Origin: an uncultured bacterium
GTDB lineage: Bacteria > Actinomycetota > Coriobacteriia > Coriobacteriales > Atopobiaceae
Reading direction: 5' to 3'
DNA: 8,024 nt
Assembly: GCA_905214175.1 (NCBI GenBank)
Contig: CAJMLD010000061.1
Coordinates: forward strand, 1 to 8,024
In this document: in pieces, positions 1-5,476 of the stretch
Numbering within the stretch: the first letter of the stretch is position 1
How the letters are laid out: each line of letters begins with the position of its first letter
The notes under the pieces: model-generated
Told to the model about the DNA's origin: nothing
What the model saw: the letters and a program-made list of their open reading frames with translations, nothing else
The model's database searches: none
Made by a program: the position numbers and the translations under genes

Positions 1-1
1 C

Positions 2-451
2 GAGACTACGGCCCCGCGCATTCAGCTCGAGCCGGTCATGAGCGTGCGCGGCCGCGTTACCCGAGCAATCTACCCGAGCGTGGGCGACGGCGTGGGCTAC
101 GGCCTCACGTGGCGCGTTCCCAAGCAGAACATGCAGGTTGCCACCGTGCCCATCGGCTATGCCGACGGCCTTGCCCGCACGCTCTCCAACAACATGGACG
201 TCATCGTGAATGGCGCGCGCTGCCGTCAGGTGGGCCGCATCTGCATGGACCAGTTCATGTTTGCGGTGGACGTGAACAACGCCCGCGCGTACCGTCCTGC
301 CAAGCCTGTCGAGATGGGTGATGTGGTCACCGTCATTGGCCGCGACGGCGACGAGGAGATTACCGCCGACGAGATGGCCAAGCTTCGCGATACCATCAAC
401 TACGAGGTTGTGTGCGACTTTGGCATGCGTCTCGAGAAGGTCTATGTCTAG
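2..451 (+). CDS. alr: Alanine racemase, C-terminal part (5' end outside window)
   Basis: PLP-dependent racemase that interconverts L- and D-alanine in the cytoplasm to supply D-Ala for peptidoglycan. The reading frame is already open at base 2, so this is the last 149 codons; the N-terminal TIM barrel with the PLP lysine lies upstream of the window. What is visible is the C-terminal beta-domain of the family: an LEPVMSVRGRV entry strand, VGYG with the Tyr (codon 98-100) that aligns with the catalytic tyrosine of the second half-reaction, PIGYADG, VGRICMDQFM (CMDQ at 242-253) and the terminal INYEVVCDFG...RLEKVYV. The residue before the catalytic Tyr is Gly where Ser is common. The stop is TAG. 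The next gene starts 43 nt later, so co-transcription is likely. In other actinobacteria alr also sits directly upstream of tsaE/tsaB/rimI/tsaD, which supports the call. The ATG at 38 is internal and is not a start. Confidence 0.93.
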   Translation, partial: ETTAPRIQLEPVMSVRGRVTRAIYPSVGDGVGYGLTWRVPKQNMQVATVPIGYADGLARTLSNNMDVIVNGARCRQVGRICMDQFMFAVDVNNARAYRPAKPVEMGDVVTVIGRDGDEEITADEMAKLRDTINYEVVCDFGMRLEKVYV

Positions 452-494
452 GCGTCGGCGTGAGCGCGCCAGCCTCTTGGAGGGCGATGGAGAG

Positions 495-1112
495 ATGTCG
501 GTGATGCACATTCCCGGCCACGAGCACCAGGGACCACAGGAGGTCACGCTCGAGGAGATTCGCTCCGTCATGGGCAACTGCCAGCTCTGCCCCCTTGGGC
601 AGACCCGCACCAACCTTGTGTTTGGCGTGGGAAACCCCAACGCGCGCGTGATGTTCGTGGGCGAGGGACCCGGTCGCAACGAGGACCTGCAGGGCGCGCC
701 CTTCGGGGGAGCTGCAGCTCACTATCTTGTTTCGCTCCTCTCCGTGGCTGGTCTCACCCGTGACCAGATCTACATTGCCAACGTGGTGAAGTGCCGTCCG
801 CCCGGAAACCGCAACCCCAAGCCAGAGGAGATTGCTGCCTGCTCGCCCTTCCTGCGCGAGCAGATTCGCTCTGTGTGGCCGGACGTCCTTGTCTGCCTGG
901 GAAACTTTGCTTCTCAGTTTGTGCTGCGTACTGAGGCAGGCGTCACGTCGCTGCGGGGAAAGCTCTACCAGACCGGGCACTTTGTGGTGTGTCCCACGTT
1001 TCACCCGGCGGCCTGCATCTATCACTCGGACTGGCAGCCGCTTCTCGAGAGCGACCTTGCAATGGTGGGCCAGTGGCTGCGGGACAACCCGCCCGGGCCG
1101 GGGAAGGAGTAG
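495..1112 (+). CDS. Uracil-DNA glycosylase, family 4 type (Fe-S cluster)
   Basis: Predicted base-excision repair enzyme that removes uracil from DNA. From ATG 495 it has 205 residues, normal for family 4. Four Cys are placed as in the 4Fe-4S ligands of the family: C29-x2-C32 at the N terminus, then C100 and C116 in KCRPPGNRNPKPEEIAAC. Motif 1 is GEGPGRNED at 56-64 followed by GAPFGG, and motif 2 is FHPAA at 169-173. The usual family form is GEAPG...GxPFVG, so Gly58 and Gly71 are local deviations; the later HPA motif is intact. Start choice: the frame is open from base 318, but that part overlaps alr. ATG 495 follows GGAGG (479-483) at 11 nt; ATG 504, two codons past a GTG, is an alternative with GGAGAG (489-494) at 9 nt. 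tsaE begins 2 nt after the stop, so the two are probably translationally coupled. In the usual actinobacterial order this gene is an insertion between alr and tsaE. Confidence 0.88.
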   Translation: MSVMHIPGHEHQGPQEVTLEEIRSVMGNCQLCPLGQTRTNLVFGVGNPNARVMFVGEGPGRNEDLQGAPFGGAAAHYLVSLLSVAGLTRDQIYIANVVKCRPPGNRNPKPEEIAACSPFLREQIRSVWPDVLVCLGNFASQFVLRTEAGVTSLRGKLYQTGHFVVCPTFHPAACIYHSDWQPLLESDLAMVGQWLRDNPPGPGKE

Positions 1113-1114
1113 CC

Positions 1115-1612
1115 GTGGCACGAGAGGCGTCGTTTAAGACCGCGTCACAGGAGGAGACAATCGCCCTTGGGCACGTGCTGGGCGGACTTCTCCGCGAGGG
1201 TGACGTGTTGGTGCTCACGGGAGACCTGGGAGCGGGGAAGACCCAGCTCACCAAGGGTATCGCTGCTGGTATGGGCGTGACGGCGGACGTCACAAGCCCC
1301 ACCTTCACCATCGAGATGGTCTACCACGGGCGCGAGATGGACCTGGACCACTTTGACCTCTATCGGCTTGACCGCGCTGAGCAGCTTGAGGACACGGGCC
1401 TCTTTGATGTGCTTGGCGCCGATGGTGTCTGCGTGATTGAGTGGGGAGAGCAGTTTGCCGACGAGATTGGCGACGCGCGCGTGGATGTGTTCGTCACGCG
1501 GCTGGATGCCGAGGCGGCTCCGGGGGAGGAGCCCCCGCGCGAGGTGCGCTTTGTTGCGCACGACGTCCGCGGCGAGGAGCTGATTGACGCGTTGGTGACG
1601 GCGACGGCGTAG
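1115..1612 (+). CDS. tsaE: tRNA threonylcarbamoyladenosine biosynthesis ATPase TsaE
   Basis: P-loop ATPase that binds the TsaB-TsaD complex and is needed for multiple turnover of t6A37 formation on ANN-decoding tRNAs; cytoplasmic. It has 165 residues from GTG 1115, the family's usual size. Visible motifs are the Walker A GDLGAGKT (36-43), the switch-like TSPTFTI (60-66), HFDLYRLD (79-86) and VIEWGE (107-112), the hallmarks of TsaE in the right order. The GTG start is chosen because AAGGAG (1104-1109) lies 5 nt upstream and the conserved domain begins soon after. In-frame codons further upstream (from 989) only overlap the glycosylase gene. The C-terminal tail after residue about 130 is acidic and Pro/Glu-rich, which is variable in the family. 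Its natural partners TsaB and TsaD are encoded by the next gene, after a 210-nt gap, so the two units may have separate promoters. Confidence 0.95.
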   Translation: MAREASFKTASQEETIALGHVLGGLLREGDVLVLTGDLGAGKTQLTKGIAAGMGVTADVTSPTFTIEMVYHGREMDLDHFDLYRLDRAEQLEDTGLFDVLGADGVCVIEWGEQFADEIGDARVDVFVTRLDAEAAPGEEPPREVRFVAHDVRGEELIDALVTATA

Positions 1613-1630
1613 ACGGGGTTGCCTCTCCGT

Positions 1631-1653
1631 GCGGGTACTGTTCCGCCGTTTTT
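1631..1653 (+). terminator. Weak candidate rho-independent terminator after tsaE
   Basis: GCGG (1631-1634) can pair with CCGC (1643-1646), plus one G-U pair, leaving a 6-nt loop. A run of five T (1649-1653) follows after two bases. A second small hairpin, ACGG/CCGT (1613-1616 with 1627-1630), lies just before it. The stem is short, so termination here is a guess. The same T-run is also part of an alternative stem, CGCCGTT/AACGGCG (1644-1650 with 1662-1668). Confidence 0.25.
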
Positions 1654-1668
1654 GTACACATAACGGCG
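1644..1668. repeat. Inverted repeat, 7-bp arms, intergenic tsaE/tsaB
   Basis: The arms CGCCGTT (1644-1650) and AACGGCG (1662-1668) are perfectly complementary around an 11-nt loop that contains the self-complementary TGTACA (1653-1658). No T-run follows the second arm, so it does not look like a plain terminator. It could be an operator, an RNA hairpin or part of a dispersed intergenic repeat; the sequence alone does not decide. Confidence 0.45.
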
Positions 1669-1678
1669 TCCAGTAAGC

Positions 1679-1695
1679 CGATTTCGTCGAAATCG
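1679..1695. repeat. 17-bp perfect palindrome, possible operator
   Basis: CGATTTCG (1679-1686) and CGAAATCG (1688-1695) are perfect reverse complements around a single T. A short spacer and full dyad symmetry fit a dimeric regulator's operator better than an RNA hairpin, which would have no room for a loop unless inner pairs open. It lies about 130 nt upstream of the tsaB-rimI-tsaD start. No regulator can be named from the sequence. Confidence 0.45.
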
Positions 1696-1766
1696 TTCTC
1701 AACAGCTCCCGGCGAGAATCGCGTGTGCTCTGGGGGTAGCGCGGCGCCCGCCGATGCCCGCCCGCA

Positions 1767-1797
1767 TTGCCCGCGCTACACTATCCCTCGTGATAAT
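1767..1797 (+). promoter_or_regulatory. Weak candidate promoter for tsaB-rimI-tsaD
   Basis: Two -10-like hexamers precede the gene: TACACT (1777-1782), which has no good -35 box, and GATAAT (1792-1797), which has TTGCCC (1767-1772) upstream at a long 19-nt spacing. Either would start transcription shortly before the ribosome site AGGAG (1808-1812). A promoter is expected somewhere in this 210-nt gap, but neither candidate is strong. Confidence 0.25.
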
Positions 1798-1822
1798 GCC
1801 ACGTTGCAGGAGCCAGATGAGA

Positions 1823-4267
1823 ATGACGAGCGATACCAAGACAAGCGATACCAACACCAACGGCCTTGCCCTTGCCATCGATACGTCCACCGACATGCTT
1901 GCGTGTGCGGTGGTGTCCTGGGAGCCCGGCTCGACCCCGCGCGTCCTTGCCGCGCGCGACCACATGTGCCGTCGCCAAGCCAACGTCGAGCTTGTCTCAA
2001 CGGCCCTTGCGGCTTTGGAGGACTGCGGCCACACCATGGCTGAACTCGACCGCGTTCTTGTTGGTCGCGGTCCCGGCAGCTTCACGGGCGTGCGCATTGG
2101 CATCGCTACGGCCAAGGGCCTCTCATGCGGTCTCTCCAAGCCGCTCCACGGCGTCTCCGTTCTTGACGCGACGGCGTGGGGCGCGTGGCAGGCGGGCGTG
2201 CGCGGGCTTCTCGCCGTGGCTGACGACGCCATGCGTGGAGAGGTCTACCCCGGCATCTACCAGCTGGATGACGCTGGCGTCCACCGCACCTTTGCCACCG
2301 AGACTGTCTGCAAGGCCGACGAGTGCGTGGCCGCATGGTCGGCGCGCGGGGATGCGTCCCAGCTCGTCCTTACGGGCAACGGGCTCAAGAAGTACCGCGC
2401 GCGCTTCGAGGCTGCCGGTTTCGAAAACATTTTGGACGAGGCCCTGTGGTATCCCACGGGCGAGGGCCTGGCGCTTGCCGCTGCCGCGCAGCCCCTCGAC
2501 TCCGGCGACCCGGCGCTGGTGCTCCCCATCTACACGCGCCTCTCGGACGCCGAGGAGAACGAGCGCAAGCGCCTTGGGCTCAAGGCGCCCGCAAGTGTCG
2601 AGGTCACGGGTGTGGACGACGCGCTGGCCGACAGGCATCTGCAGCTGCGCCCCATGTCGGTGAACGACCTGCCCGCCGTCGCCGCGCTCGAGGCCACGGC
2701 ATTCTCGGGCTCCTCCCATACGCCTTGGACCGAGAAGCTCTTCTACGAGGAGCTCTCGCAGCCGGGTCGCAGCTGGTGGGTGGCACACGACCTGGGCCGC
2801 ATCATCGGTTTTGCCGGCGGCATGATGGCCGGAGACGACTTCGAGATCTGCGACGTTGCCGTGGAGGAGGGGCACCGCCGCCAGGGGGTGGCCTCTCGCC
2901 TGGTGGCGCGACTGTGCTACGACGCGCACGTCCTCAACGCAAAGACCGCTTCGCTTGAGGTGGACGAGAAGAACGAGCCGGCGCGGGCTACCTACGACCA
3001 CCTGGGCTTCGTTGAGGTCGGTCGCCGTCCGGGCTACTACGCGCCGGGCCACGATGCCCTCATTCTGCGTGCAGAGCTGCCGCTCGCGGGTGATGTGGAA
3101 GCACTGGGCAAGCGTCCCGAGCCGCACGCCTCTATCCGTCCGTGGCCCATCATCGCCGGTCCACGCGATGCCGCATGCAAGGAGGCGCTGGCCGCCGCCG
3201 GCGACCTGGTCCTCTCGATTGAGTCCTCATGCGACGAGACCGCCATCGCGGTGGTAGACTCCCACGGCACCGTGTGCTCGAGCGTGGTTGCCACCTCGAT
3301 TGACTTCCATGCCCGCTTTGGCGGCGTCGTGCCCGAGATTGCCAGCCGCAAGCACGTCGAGGCAATCGTGGGTGTCTACGAGGAGGCCATGGCCCAGGCT
3401 GGCGCGCACTTTGGCTGCGACACCCTCACCGCGGCAGACCTCTCGGCTGTTGGCGTAACCGCTGGTCCTGGCCTCGTGGGTGCGCTCGTGGTGGGCGTCG
3501 CGTTTGCCAAGGGCCTCTGCGCTGCCACCGGCCTGCCACTCATCGCCGTGCACCACCTTGAGGGGCACCTTCTCGCCAACCTCTTCGAGACGCCGGACCT
3601 GAAGCCGCCCTTTGTGGCGAGCCTTGTCTCTGGCGGCAACACCATGCTGGTGTACGTGCGTGGATGGGGTGACTACCAGATTCTGGGCACCACCATCGAC
3701 GACGCCGTGGGCGAGGCTTTCGACAAGGTCGCCAAGGCGCTTGGCCTGGGGTACCCCGGCGGCCCGGTAATCAGCAGACTTGCCGCAAAGGGAAACCCGC
3801 GCGCGATCCATTTCCCGCGTGCCATGATGCACAGCGGCGACTATCAGTTCTCGCTCTCTGGTCTCAAGACGGCCGTAATCACCTACATCGAGGGCGAGAA
3901 CCGCGCCGGCCGGCCCATCGACCTGCCCGACCTCGCGGCCTCCTTCGAGGCGGCCGTCATCGACGTGCAGGTGGCAAAGGCCGTGACGGCAGTCGAGCAG
4001 ACGGGTGTCTCGGACTTCTGCGTGGGCGGGGGCGTTGCGGCAAATCCGCAGCTACGTGAGGCGTACTACGAGGCCTTTGGCAAGCGCGGCGTGCGCGTGA
4101 CTGTTCCGCCCATGCGGGCGTGCGGCGACAACGCAGCCATGATCAGCGTTGCGGCGCTGAGAAGCTATCGCGCACGCAACTTCGCGCCGCTCACACTCGA
4201 CGCGGATCCCAACGCTCCTCTCGGCACCTGGTCCACAACCGACGCCCCCGTCCCGCCCAGCTGGTGA
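1823..4267 (+). CDS. tsaD: TsaB-RimI-TsaD three-domain fusion protein
   Basis: One 814-residue protein carries three complete enzymes that are usually separate. Residues ~13-250: TsaB, the inactive ASKHA dimerisation partner, with LAIDTSTD, GPGSFTGVRIG (83-93) and a closing PIYTR. Residues ~273-419: RimI, the GNAT that acetylates the N-terminal Ala of ribosomal protein S18, with acetyl-CoA loop RRQGVA (352-357), LEVDEKNE and YDHLGFVEVGRRPGYY. Residues ~462-814: TsaD, which transfers threonylcarbamoyl from TC-AMP to A37 of tRNA, with SIESSCDETA, GGVVPEIASRKHVE, metal ligands H578/H582 (HHLEGH) and D769 (CGDNAAM), GEAFDKVAKALGLGYPGGP and FSLSGLKTAV. Each domain has its normal length, so all may be active. 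N606 (SGGN) stands where bacterial TsaD normally has His. Start: AGGAG (1808-1812) is 10 nt from ATG 1823 and only 4 nt from ATG 1817, which would add two residues. The N terminus has an imperfect five-residue repeat (SDTKT, SDTNT). The stop codon lies in a REP palindrome. Confidence 0.95.
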   Translation: MTSDTKTSDTNTNGLALAIDTSTDMLACAVVSWEPGSTPRVLAARDHMCRRQANVELVSTALAALEDCGHTMAELDRVLVGRGPGSFTGVRIGIATAKGLSCGLSKPLHGVSVLDATAWGAWQAGVRGLLAVADDAMRGEVYPGIYQLDDAGVHRTFATETVCKADECVAAWSARGDASQLVLTGNGLKKYRARFEAAGFENILDEALWYPTGEGLALAAAAQPLDSGDPALVLPIYTRLSDAEENERKRLGLKAPASVEVTGVDDALADRHLQLRPMSVNDLPAVAALEATAFSGSSHTPWTEKLFYEELSQPGRSWWVAHDLGRIIGFAGGMMAGDDFEICDVAVEEGHRRQGVASRLVARLCYDAHVLNAKTASLEVDEKNEPARATYDHLGFVEVGRRPGYYAPGHDALILRAELPLAGDVEALGKRPEPHASIRPWPIIAGPRDAACKEALAAAGDLVLSIESSCDETAIAVVDSHGTVCSSVVATSIDFHARFGGVVPEIASRKHVEAIVGVYEEAMAQAGAHFGCDTLTAADLSAVGVTAGPGLVGALVVGVAFAKGLCAATGLPLIAVHHLEGHLLANLFETPDLKPPFVASLVSGGNTMLVYVRGWGDYQILGTTIDDAVGEAFDKVAKALGLGYPGGPVISRLAAKGNPRAIHFPRAMMHSGDYQFSLSGLKTAVITYIEGENRAGRPIDLPDLAASFEAAVIDVQVAKAVTAVEQTGVSDFCVGGGVAANPQLREAYYEAFGKRGVRVTVPPMRACGDNAAMISVAALRSYRARNFAPLTLDADPNAPLGTWSTTDAPVPPSW

Positions 4268-4293
4268 GACAAAGGGACATTCCCTTTGTCTCG
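4265..4293. repeat. REP-type palindrome, copy 1 (overlaps tsaD stop)
   Basis: The arms GAGACAAAGGGA (4266-4277) and TCCCTTTGTCTC (4281-4292) are perfectly complementary around CAT. Relative to copy 2 it has one changed centre base and a G instead of A at the right edge, so it looks like an older copy. The TGA at its left end (4265-4267) is the stop codon of the TsaB-RimI-TsaD gene. In RNA it forms a 12-bp hairpin with a 3-nt loop right at the stop codon, and could end transcription or protect the 3' end. Confidence 0.9.
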
Positions 4294-4495
4294 TGTGTCC
4301 TGCAAGCGGCGCATTGTTACCTCACTGTGACCATCGGAGCACGTCGCGGCCAGAAGAGTATCGTTGCCGTGTGCGCGTAACTTTCTCGCATCGGGTCGCG
4401 TAGGCGCGTCTCGCTTGCAAGGGGGAGGGGAATGGGTCCCCTCCGGTTGCGTCGCGCGAAAGGGGACCAGCGGGGATCGTCCAGGGAGGACCACC
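4294..4495 (+). promoter_or_regulatory. Possibly structured 5' leader of the ABC importer operon
   Basis: This stretch has no convincing gene but several pairings. TGCAAGCG (4301-4308) is complementary to CGCTTGCA (4412-4419) and could close a 119-nt domain, inside which CGGC/GCCG (4347-4350 with 4366-4369) and GCAC/GTGC (4339-4342 with 4371-4374) stack as an inner arm. Downstream, GGAGGGGA (4424-4431) pairs with TCCCCTCC (4437-4444), while the overlapping GGTCCCCT (4435-4442) can instead pair with AGGGGACC (4461-4468), so these two stems exclude each other. A small stem, GTCC/GGAC (4479-4482 with 4488-4491), covers part of the ribosome site AGGGAGG (4483-4489). No T-box core or known riboswitch consensus was recognised and no good sigma-70 promoter was found. 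In GC-rich DNA 8-bp matches arise by chance, so confidence is low. Confidence 0.35.
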
Positions 4496-5443
4496 ATGAA
4501 GAAGCATCCCATCCAGCACGTGTCTGGCACATTTTCTCGTCGAGACTTTCTTAGGGCCTCGGGCATCACGGCCCTCACCGTTGGAGGGATGACCGTCCTC
4601 ACGGCCTGCGGCCCCGCGGCCCAGTCGAGCGACGCCTCTGCTAGCTCCTCGTCGTCCACCTCTGCCAGCAGCGAATCCTCGTCGTCCGACTCGCTCAAGC
4701 TCGGCGACGGCAAGACCCTGCGCGTGGGCATGGAGGCCGCCTACGCCCCCTACAACTGGCAGGAGTCTTCGGCTAGCGACACCACCATCCCTATCGAGAA
4801 CGTCGATGGCGCCTACGCCGACGGCTATGACGTACAGGTGGCCAAGAAGATCGCCGACGCTCTGGGCATGGAGCCCGTCGCGGTGAAGATGGAGTTTGGC
4901 AGCCTGGTTGACTCGCTGGTCAACGGCCAGATCGACATCATCTGCGCCGGCATGTCCGTCACGGACGAGCGCGCCCAGTCCGCAGACTTCTCCGACTCCT
5001 ACATCGACGACGAGGTCATCATGGTCGTCAAGCAGGACTCGCCGTATGCCAATGCCACCAAGCTCTCGGACTTCTCCGGCGCCTCGGTCCTGGGCCAGAA
5101 GGATACCTTCTACGACGACCTCATCGACCAGATTCCCAACGTCAACCACCTCACGCCGGTTGCCACAGTGCCGCTGGTTGTCGACGGCCTCATGAACGGC
5201 ACCTGCGACGCTGTCACCTTCTCGTCCCTCTCGCTGCCGCGCCTGCTCAAGGACTACCCAACCCTCAAGAAGGTTGACCTTGCCGACGGCGAAGGCTTCA
5301 CGGACGCCTCCAACCCGGACAACGCCGCCATCGCCAAGGGCCAGGACGCGGTTCTCGCCAAGATCAACGAGGTCATCGACGGCATCTCGGCGGACGAGCG
5401 CCAGAGCATGTGGGATGACTGCATGGATCGTCAGCCCGCTTAG
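4496..5443 (+). CDS. Polar amino-acid ABC transporter substrate-binding lipoprotein
   Basis: Extracytoplasmic solute-binding protein (family 3) of an amino-acid importer, 315 residues. The N terminus has a twin-arginine motif SRRDFLRA (14-21), a hydrophobic stretch and a lipobox LTAC with Cys38, so it is predicted to be Tat-exported and lipid-anchored to the outer face of the membrane. A Ser-rich linker (44-66) follows, then the two-lobe binding domain from ~74: TLRVGMEAAYAPYNW, DGYDVQVAKKIADALG and AGMSVTDER, whose Arg159 aligns with the ligand alpha-carboxylate-binding Arg of the family. Where many members have an Asp late in lobe 2, this one reads CDAVTFSS, so the specificity cannot be named. 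Start ATG 4496 is set by AGGGAGG (4483-4489) 6 nt upstream and by the signal peptide; the frame is open further upstream but codes nothing sensible. The permease gene begins 33 nt after the stop, so the three transporter genes probably form one operon. Confidence 0.93.
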   Translation: MKKHPIQHVSGTFSRRDFLRASGITALTVGGMTVLTACGPAAQSSDASASSSSSTSASSESSSSDSLKLGDGKTLRVGMEAAYAPYNWQESSASDTTIPIENVDGAYADGYDVQVAKKIADALGMEPVAVKMEFGSLVDSLVNGQIDIICAGMSVTDERAQSADFSDSYIDDEVIMVVKQDSPYANATKLSDFSGASVLGQKDTFYDDLIDQIPNVNHLTPVATVPLVVDGLMNGTCDAVTFSSLSLPRLLKDYPTLKKVDLADGEGFTDASNPDNAAIAKGQDAVLAKINEVIDGISADERQSMWDDCMDRQPA

Positions 5444-5476
5444 CGGACGCCCCACACAGCAGGGAGAAGCAAGAAC

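Noticed and set aside
396..1121. Long open frame on the minus strand across alr and the glycosylase gene
   Set aside because: It is antisense to well-supported genes, has no family motif, and long antisense frames are common in high-GC DNA. The same applies to minus-strand frames over 2123-3127, 4322-5455, 5492-6889 and 6567-7502.
1829..1854. Direct repeat AGCGATACCAA (1829-1839 and 1844-1854)
   Set aside because: It is a 15-nt period inside the coding N terminus of the fusion protein (SDTKT, SDTNT) and is only two units long; treated as a local slippage feature, not a separate element.
4265..4293. Reading the palindrome as a simple intrinsic terminator
   Set aside because: There is no U-run after the hairpin and the same arms recur at other sites, including next to a RAYT relic, so a mobile repeat fits better. 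A secondary terminator role is still possible.
4294..4495. T-box riboswitch in the transporter leader (AGTA at 4357-4360, alternative stems)
   Set aside because: The conserved T-box core (AGGGTGGNACCGCG-like) is missing. AGTA alone is too short to count.
4432..4554. Small upstream ORF from ATG 4432 overlapping the start of the binding-protein gene, with a purine-rich stretch just before it
   Set aside because: It translates to an Arg/Gly-rich sequence of no recognisable kind, overlaps the true start in another frame, and its ATG lies in the loop and stem region of a strong inverted repeat. Better explained as GC-rich chance.
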